11,273 nucleotides of DNA from JAFGIG01 sp964397545 (lineage in GTDB: Bacteria > SDB-A): the NCBI GenBank assembly GCA_964397545.1, contig CAYNIW010000034.1, positions 1-11,273 on the forward strand. The letters run 5' to 3'. Below, one piece after another: positions 6,351-11,273 of this stretch; position 1 is the stretch's first letter; each line of letters starts with the position of its first letter. The position numbers and the translations under genes were made by a program. The notes beneath the pieces were generated by a model, which ran no database searches, was not told where the DNA came from, and saw only the letters and a list, made by a program, of their open reading frames with translations.

Positions 6351-7466
6351 ATGAATAAAAGTATACCAAAATTAAAAATAGGAAATCTTGAAACACAAAT
6401 ACCTATACTTCAGGGAGGCATGGGAGTCGGTATTTCTCTCTCAGGTTTAGCCGCCGCGGTGGCTAATGAGGGAGGAGTCGGCGTTATTGCCACGGCAGGC
6501 ATCGGCATGCTTGAGCCGGATTTCCTGACAAATTACAAAGAAGCAAACATAAGAGTCTTGAAAAACGAAATCAAAAATGCGAGAAAAAAGACAAACGGTC
6601 TCATAGGGGTCAATGTCATGCTGGCTCTTTCGGATTTTGACGATTTGGTCCTCACGGCAGTTGATGAAGGAATTGATTTGGTTTTAATGGGGGCGGGACT
6701 TCTATTAAAAATCCCTGAAACTCTGACGCTTGAAAGAATAAAAAGTATCCCGACAAAATTCATACCAATAGTATCATCGGCAAATGTCGCTAAAATAATT
6801 TTTCACCATTGGGCGAAAAAATACAATCATGTTCCTGACGCGGTGGTCGTAGAAGGTCCTCTGGCAGGAGGACACCTCGGTTTCAAAAAAGATCACATAT
6901 TCGACCCGGATTATCAATTGGAAAAGATTTTGCCCGAGGTTTTATCCGTAATAAAAGGTTACGAACAGCGCTTTAATAAAAATATACCCGTGATTGCCGC
7001 CGGCGGAATTTACACTGGAGCGGATATTCATAAGTTTATTCGAATGGGAGCCCAGGGCGTGCAGATGGCGACAAGATTTGTCGCAACCCATGAGTGTGAC
7101 GCGTCAAATGAATTTAAAGAAGCTTACATAAATTGCAAAGAAGAGGATATTGTCATTATAGACAGTCCGGTTGGTTTGCCGGGAAGAGCTATAAGAAACA
7201 AGTTTATAAGAGACGTATTAGCGGGGCATAAGAAACCCTTCAAATGCCCGTGGACGTGTTTGAGAACGTGCGATTTCAACAAAGTGTCTTATTGCATAGC
7301 ACTGGCCCTTACAAACGCCAAAAAAGGCAACCTCGACGACGGATTCGTATTTGCAGGGGCAAATGCCTACAAAATAGATAAAATAATTTCTGTTAAAGAA
7401 TTAATTGGAACACTTATGGATGAATATGAAAAGCAGGAACGCTCAGATCCGACCGTTGTCTCCTAA
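6351..7466 (+). CDS. Nitronate monooxygenase / FabK-like FMN flavoprotein with four-cysteine C-terminal motif
   Basis: A 371-residue TIM-barrel flavoprotein of the 2-nitropropane dioxygenase/nitronate monooxygenase family, which also includes the enoyl-ACP reductase FabK. The N-terminal FMN-binding segment PILQGGMGVGISLSGLAAAV is at 18-37. VEGPLAGGHLG at 167-177 carries the conserved His (H175) near the flavin. The phosphate-binding region PVIAAGGIYTGADIHKFIRMGAQGVQMATRF is at 213-243. After the barrel comes C299-x3-C303-x3-C307-x7-C315, then GFVFAGANAYKIDKIISVKELI at 331-352. It is longer than FabK (usually a little over 300 residues), and no fatty-acid genes are nearby, so a nitronate-monooxygenase-like oxidoreductase is preferred; the true substrate is unknown. 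It appears to be a single-gene unit with its own promoters and operator-like dyads, and 306 bp separate it from the next gene. Confidence 0.88.
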   Translation: MNKSIPKLKIGNLETQIPILQGGMGVGISLSGLAAAVANEGGVGVIATAGIGMLEPDFLTNYKEANIRVLKNEIKNARKKTNGLIGVNVMLALSDFDDLVLTAVDEGIDLVLMGAGLLLKIPETLTLERIKSIPTKFIPIVSSANVAKIIFHHWAKKYNHVPDAVVVEGPLAGGHLGFKKDHIFDPDYQLEKILPEVLSVIKGYEQRFNKNIPVIAAGGIYTGADIHKFIRMGAQGVQMATRFVATHECDASNEFKEAYINCKEEDIVIIDSPVGLPGRAIRNKFIRDVLAGHKKPFKCPWTCLRTCDFNKVSYCIALALTNAKKGNLDDGFVFAGANAYKIDKIISVKELIGTLMDEYEKQERSDPTVVS

Positions 7467-7772
7467 AAACCGCATTCTAAGAGCAAATATTTTTCTTGAC
7501 CTCATCCCCCGATTTTCAAAAACTTTGACACAAACCGATTTAAATATCGAATGATTCGTGTCTGCATTTGAAGTATGATTTATGAGATGATTCTGAAAAT
7601 TGCCGGCAATGACAAAACATGAAATTGATTCCGATTTCCATGGGACTGTTCCCGGTGTTCTCGTTCATCAATTACCGACCTTTGTAAAAAGAGGAATGAA
7701 TTGTTATTCAATATATTTGTATTATCAAGCCGATTAACCCGTTACATTAGTTGATTTAAAAGGCGAAATTAT
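7467..7772. other. Gene-free gap before the MATE operon
   Basis: 306 bp. It contains a perfect TTGACA at 7525-7530, but the only -10 at suitable spacing is the poor TCGAAT at 7547-7552. It also has a 12-bp palindrome at 7599-7610 and small inverted repeats (CGAAT-G-ATTCG at 7548-7558; TGAAT-N4-ATTCA at 7697-7710). A 42-codon open frame at 7609-7737 has no SD and matches nothing I recognise. The operon promoter is probably here but cannot be fixed. Confidence 0.5.
7599..7610. repeat. 12-bp palindrome in the MATE upstream gap
   Basis: ATTGCCGGCAAT is perfectly self-complementary and contains NaeI-type GCCGGC, which stands out in A/T-rich surroundings. It is about 160 bp before the MATE start. 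It could be an operator or simply chance. Confidence 0.25.
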
Positions 7773-9188
7773 ATGAAAGATATGACGACCGGAAGCGTCA
7801 CAAAAAATATTCTGGTGTTCAGTGTCCCTATGCTTCTCGGGAATGTTTTTCAGCAGTTTTACAATGTCGTAGATTCAATTGTCGTCGGTCGGTTTATAGG
7901 AAAAGGAGCGCTGGGCGCCGTCGGCGTGTGTTTTCCCATAATATTTTTCATTGTAGCCCTGATCATGGGCGCTACAATGGGATCTATGGTTCTCGTCGCT
8001 CAGTTCTTCGGAGCGAAAAATTACGAGAAACTCAGGATGACAGTGGATACGACATATATTGTCATGTTTTTAACGGCTCTGATCATGACGTTTGTCGGTC
8101 TTTTGACGAGCGGATATATCCTAAGGCTTTTAGGCACACCAGCTGATGTCATAAAAGACGCTAAAACATATCTCGATATAATATTTATCGGCCTCATATC
8201 AATTTTCGGTTACAACGGACTCAGCGCGATAATGAGAGGAGTCGGCGATTCCAAAACGCCTCTTTATCTGCTTATAGTTTCAAGCCTGATAAACGTAGTT
8301 CTCGATCTTTTGTTTGTTCTGGTTTTCGGGTGGGGAGTTGCCGGAGTCGCTTGGGCGACTGTGATAGCGCAGACGATTTCGTTCGCGCTGGGAGTTGTCA
8401 TATTAAATATGAAAAATCCGCTGTTGTCTCTGAGAATAAGAAACTGCGGGTTTGACAAGAAAATATTCACCGAGAGCTTAAAAATCGGTCTCCCGTCAGG
8501 CGTCCAGCAGATGTTCGTATCTCTCGGCATGATGGCATTGACTAAAATTGTCAACGGATTCGGAACGAACGCCTTGACCGCTTTCACTGCCGCAGGAAGA
8601 ATTGACTCCTTTGCGATGATGCCCGCCATGAATTTTTCAATGGCCCTTTCGACATTTACAGGTCAGAACATAGGAGCGAAAAGAATGGAGAGAGTGTCCA
8701 AGGGCTTGAAGAGCACGCTTTTAATGTCGATAATATATTCTCTTGCGGTGACTTTGGTAATATATTTCAAGGGTGGAGACTTAATCAGGATTTTCAACAC
8801 TGATCCGGAAGTCGTAAGAATAGGAAGAGAGTATCTGTTGATAGTCAGCTCTTTTTACATAGCCTTTTCAGTTATGTTCGCGTCAAACGGACTTCTCAGG
8901 GGCGCCGGCGACACATTAATACCGATGATAATCACGCTTTTTTCTCTTTGGGCGTTCAGAGTTCCGCTTTCATATTTTTTGTCGAGGTTTATGGGGACAT
9001 CAGGCATTTGGTGGGGGATCCCTGTCGCCTGGTGTTTCGGAGCGTTTGCCTCGCTTCTCTACTATAAAAGCGGCAACTGGAGAAAGAGAATTGCAATAAG
9101 GAGTTTTGACGCAAGCAAAGTAGCCGAGCAGGAAAAGATCGGCGAAGTTGAATTAGAAGATATGGAGAAAAAGGAATGCAGGCTGTAG
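7773..9188 (+). CDS. MATE family multidrug/metabolite efflux transporter
   Basis: A 471-residue inner-membrane exporter driven by Na+ or H+, with two six-helix halves. The N-terminal TTGSVTKNILVFSVPMLLGNVFQQFYNVVDSIVVGRFIG (about 5-43) is the signature of the MATE fold and its first helices. The paired motifs RGVGDSKTP (155-163) and RGAGDTLIPM (376-385) mark equivalent positions in the two halves, and FTAAGRIDSF (about 271-280) and FTGQNIGAKR (about 295-304) begin the second half in the usual way. The length is normal and twelve membrane segments are expected. The tail after about 432 is hydrophilic and charged. An AAAAGG SD (7758-7763) is 9 nt from the ATG. It is the first gene of a likely operon, 37 bp before the FAD oxidoreductase. 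Its cargo is unknown: drug or toxin export and export of a product of the neighbouring enzyme are both possible. Confidence 0.93.
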   Translation: MKDMTTGSVTKNILVFSVPMLLGNVFQQFYNVVDSIVVGRFIGKGALGAVGVCFPIIFFIVALIMGATMGSMVLVAQFFGAKNYEKLRMTVDTTYIVMFLTALIMTFVGLLTSGYILRLLGTPADVIKDAKTYLDIIFIGLISIFGYNGLSAIMRGVGDSKTPLYLLIVSSLINVVLDLLFVLVFGWGVAGVAWATVIAQTISFALGVVILNMKNPLLSLRIRNCGFDKKIFTESLKIGLPSGVQQMFVSLGMMALTKIVNGFGTNALTAFTAAGRIDSFAMMPAMNFSMALSTFTGQNIGAKRMERVSKGLKSTLLMSIIYSLAVTLVIYFKGGDLIRIFNTDPEVVRIGREYLLIVSSFYIAFSVMFASNGLLRGAGDTLIPMIITLFSLWAFRVPLSYFLSRFMGTSGIWWGIPVAWCFGAFASLLYYKSGNWRKRIAIRSFDASKVAEQEKIGEVELEDMEKKECRL

Positions 9189-9225
9189 TTTACATAACTT
9201 TTGTAATGATAAAAGGAAGGAAGTT

Positions 9226-10740
9226 ATGAGAGACGATTCAATAATAATCATCGGAGCGGGGTTTGCGGGACTTTCCGCGGGTATTTACGCTCAGATAAAC
9301 GGATACAAAACAGAGATATTCGAGTCGCACAACTTACCCGGAGGCCTTTGCACAGCTTGGAAACGCGGAGGTTTCACAATAGACGGATGTGTCCACTGGC
9401 TTGTCGGATCCTCTCCGAAAAGCGGCATGCACGAATTCTGGCGGGAAGTCGGAATTGCAAAAGATACTAAATTCATAGACTTAGATGAATTTATGAGATA
9501 CGAAAGCAAAGACGGAAGAACGCTAATATTCTATTCTGATGTCGAAAAACTTGAAAAACATCTTCTTGAATTTTCTCCTGCTGACGAAAAACCAATAAAG
9601 GAATTTACAGAAGGCGTCCGAATGTGCATAGGTTTCGAAAGGCCTCATGATTCTGTCCCTCTTTTTAAAAAACTCCTCTCTGGAATCAGAATGGGTATGT
9701 TTTTCATGTTAAAAGGAAGAAAAATAAAAAAATGGATGAGTGTCACAGCGGATGATTTTGTCAAGCGATTCAAAGATCCTGTTCTAAGAGAAGCATTTCT
9801 GCAGATTTGGATTCCGGAATTCTCAATGTTCTTCATGCTTTTCACTTTTGCTTTTCTCCATAACAAGAACGCGGGTTATCCTCTGGGGGGCTCTATGCCT
9901 TTATCCAGAATACTTGAAAAAAAATATAGAGACTTGGGAGGGGAAATAAATTACGGAAAAAAAGTTGAAAAGATACTGGTCGAAGACGACACGGCAATTG
10001 GAGTTATGCTCGATGACGGTTCGGAGCATCGCGCTGAAAAAGTTATATCTGCGGCAGACGGATATTCCACGATTTTCAAAATGCTGGACGGTAAATACAC
10101 GGACGAGAAGATCAAAGAGCCCTACGAGAAATGGAAAATTTTTCCTTCGCTTGTTTACGTCGGTATAGGAGTGGGTAAAACTTTTGAAAATGAACCGAAA
10201 ACCGTGTCTGGAATCTGTTTCGAACTTGAAAAGCCCGTCCAATTTGCCAATTGGAGAACAAAAAGCTTAACGGTTCACATATTCAACCAGGAACCTTGTT
10301 TTGCCCCTCAGGGCAAGACCGTTCTGACGGTGATGCTTCCGAGCGATTATGAATACTGGGTTGAACTTTCAAAGGATAAAGAAAAATACAGAGAAGAAAA
10401 AGAGAATATAAAGAATACAGTTCTCGAAATCCTTGAACAGAGATTCCCCGGACTAAAAGAAAAGGTCGAGATGACGGATGTCGCGACTCCCGTCACTTTT
10501 GAACGTTACACAGGCAATTGGAAAGGGAGCTTTGAGGGTTGGCTTATAACGCCTGAAAATTCCCATGTTGTAATGAAACCTATGAGCCAGACGTTACCTG
10601 GATTGGCAGACTTTTTCATGTGCGGACAGTGGGTAGAACCCGGCGGAGGCCTGCCGACGGCGGTTATGTCGGCAAGAAGACTTGTAAAATCCATATGTAA
10701 AAAAGACAAAAAAAAATTCATGCCTTTTACCGAGAGATAA
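9226..10740 (+). CDS. FAD/NAD(P)-dependent oxidoreductase of the CrtI / phytoene desaturase type
   Basis: A 504-residue flavoprotein. The dinucleotide-binding motif is at the N-terminus: IIIIGAGFAG with G10-x-G12-x2-G15, then TEIFESHNLPGGLCTAW (about 29-45), which places FAD. The C-terminal FAD motif FFMCGQWVEPGGGLPTAVMSARR (about 463-485) is the CrtI/carotene-isomerase signature. Family enzymes desaturate or isomerise polyenes (phytoene desaturase, CRTISO) or saturate retinol and similar isoprenoids. No phytoene synthase or other carotenoid gene is nearby, so the substrate is open and the call is to fold and cofactor only. The middle (about 140-225) has hydrophobic stretches typical of the substrate-binding region facing the membrane. 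A strong SD, AGGAAGG (9214-9220), is 5 nt before the ATG. It lies 37 bp after the MATE gene and 33 bp before the DUF3795 gene, probably in one operon. A hairpin overlaps its stop codon. Confidence 0.88.
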   Translation: MRDDSIIIIGAGFAGLSAGIYAQINGYKTEIFESHNLPGGLCTAWKRGGFTIDGCVHWLVGSSPKSGMHEFWREVGIAKDTKFIDLDEFMRYESKDGRTLIFYSDVEKLEKHLLEFSPADEKPIKEFTEGVRMCIGFERPHDSVPLFKKLLSGIRMGMFFMLKGRKIKKWMSVTADDFVKRFKDPVLREAFLQIWIPEFSMFFMLFTFAFLHNKNAGYPLGGSMPLSRILEKKYRDLGGEINYGKKVEKILVEDDTAIGVMLDDGSEHRAEKVISAADGYSTIFKMLDGKYTDEKIKEPYEKWKIFPSLVYVGIGVGKTFENEPKTVSGICFELEKPVQFANWRTKSLTVHIFNQEPCFAPQGKTVLTVMLPSDYEYWVELSKDKEKYREEKENIKNTVLEILEQRFPGLKEKVEMTDVATPVTFERYTGNWKGSFEGWLITPENSHVVMKPMSQTLPGLADFFMCGQWVEPGGGLPTAVMSARRLVKSICKKDKKKFMPFTER

Positions 10741-10756
10741 CAACAGAATTGTTATC
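10736..10756 (+). repeat. Perfect hairpin overlapping the oxidoreductase stop codon
   Basis: GATAACAA (10736-10743) and TTGTTATC (10749-10756) are perfect 8-bp arms around the 5-nt loop CAGAA. The stop TAA (10738-10740) is inside the left arm. The following sequence is CGGGAAG, not a T run, so it is not an intrinsic terminator. It ends 17 bp before the next ATG and could tune translation or mRNA stability within the operon. Confidence 0.55.
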
Positions 10757-10773
10757 GGGAAGCGAGAAGAGCA

Positions 10774-11271
10774 ATGAACGATTACTATGAAGATTCCTAC
10801 TGCGGGCTTTTCTGTGGAGCATGTGAAATACTCAACGCGCACAAAAGATCGCTTGAAACAGGCGAAGAGCCAGTTTGGGACGCATTTCCGGAACCAATAA
10901 AAAACCACATCAAACCCGCAAAAATTGAATGCCTGGGCTGTAAATCCGACGTTGTCTTTGAGGGATGCAGAAAATGTCAGATAAGGGAGTGCGCGAGAAA
11001 TTATGGGGTAGAATTCTGCTCGGATTGTTCAAATTATCCCTGCGGTTTGGTCCGGAACATGAAAAAGGGCGTTGATTCACTTAAAAAATCTCTGCCGCAC
11101 GTCAGGTTCATTATAAATAATTTAGAGGACATTACAAAAGAAGGAAAAACCGCATGGCTAACAGCACAGAACGAATATTGGAAGTGTGAAAATTGCAGCA
11201 TGAGACTGACCTGGTATCAGGAAAAATGTCCCGAATGCGGCTTAAAAGTAAAATTGAGATATTTTGATTAA
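10774..11271 (+). CDS. DUF3795 protein with C-terminal zinc ribbon
   Basis: A complete 165-residue soluble protein with 15 cysteines. The N-terminal SYCGLFCGACEI (C10, C14, C17) is the DUF3795 signature. It is followed by C53-x2-C56, then C65-x2-C68-x4-C73 and C82-x2-C85-x4-C90, two copies of the same spacing. A charged helical linker (about 95-132) leads to a separate four-cysteine ribbon, C138-x2-C141...C152-x2-C155, likely binding Zn2+. The DUF3795 cysteines could hold zinc or an iron-sulfur cluster; the family has no established function known to me. There is no signal peptide or membrane segment, so it is probably cytoplasmic. The ATG at 10774 has only a weak GAAGAG-like SD. It follows the oxidoreductase by 33 bp and is probably the last visible gene of the operon; it ends two bases before the window does. 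Confidence 0.8.
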   Translation: MNDYYEDSYCGLFCGACEILNAHKRSLETGEEPVWDAFPEPIKNHIKPAKIECLGCKSDVVFEGCRKCQIRECARNYGVEFCSDCSNYPCGLVRNMKKGVDSLKKSLPHVRFIINNLEDITKEGKTAWLTAQNEYWKCENCSMRLTWYQEKCPECGLKVKLRYFD

Positions 11272-11273
11272 AT

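Noticed and set aside
6351..7466. FabK enoyl-ACP reductase as the specific identity
   Set aside because: The protein is longer than FabK, has the extra four-cysteine region and no fatty-acid genes around it.
7525..7552. TTGACA with TCGAAT at 16 bp as a MATE promoter
   Set aside because: The -10 box lacks the important second-position A; the perfect -35 alone is not enough.
7609..7737. 42-codon open frame before the MATE gene
   Set aside because: No SD before its ATG, which falls inside the palindrome at 7599-7610, and the sequence matches no family I know.
9226..10740. Phytoene desaturase (crtI) as a named gene
   Set aside because: The FAD motifs fit the superfamily, but no carotenoid synthesis genes are present and the family contains many unrelated substrates.

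Overview
The window is ordinary-looking bacterial chromosome, A+T-rich by eye, with every supported gene on the + strand and short gaps between most of them. Coding style (many AGA/AGG arginine and ATA isoleucine codons, SD-led ATG starts, sigma70-like promoter hexamers) fits a bacterium. The sequence alone does not place it in a phylum. An anaerobic, poorly sampled lineage would fit the protein types (cysteine-rich nitronate-monooxygenase relative, DUF3795 protein, MATE exporter), but that is inference. I see no tRNA, rRNA, CRISPR array, transposase or phage gene.

Layout. Bases 1-960 hold the 3' part of a CNNM/CBS-pair membrane protein (hemolysin C/CorC-like) that is already open at base 1. 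Next come an orphan beta-class DNA adenine methyltransferase (1037-1987), with a perfect 14-bp palindrome just upstream, and a small SAM-dependent methyltransferase (2011-2646). A gene-poor stretch of about 440 bp follows. Then there is a tight pair, a GRAM/PH-like protein (3089-3409) and an exported protein of unknown function (3425-3955). Two cation transporters come next: a CorA-type channel (4110-5036) with its own likely promoter and leader hairpin, and a CaCA-type Na+/Ca2+ antiporter (5105-6034).

A 316-bp regulatory-looking gap leads into a nitronate monooxygenase/FabK-like flavoprotein (6351-7466). The gap has a near-consensus promoter, a second promoter-like pair, and two dyads built on TGAAA half-sites around that second promoter. 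After another 306-bp gap there is a likely three-gene operon: a MATE efflux transporter (7773-9188), a CrtI/phytoene-desaturase-type FAD oxidoreductase (9226-10740) and a 15-cysteine DUF3795 protein with a C-terminal zinc ribbon (10774-11271).

How they may work together. Three separate membrane proteins for divalent cations or ion homeostasis (CNNM, CorA, CaCA) lie within 6 kb, though intervening genes and a promoter argue against one transcript. The last three genes are the best candidate functional unit: an oxidoreductase acting on a hydrophobic or polyene-like substrate beside an exporter and a metal-binding small protein. No carotenoid genes are visible, so the substrate is unknown. No clear novel defence or mobile system is present. 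The most interesting signals are the operator-like dyads before 6351 and the MATE/oxidoreductase/DUF3795 cluster.
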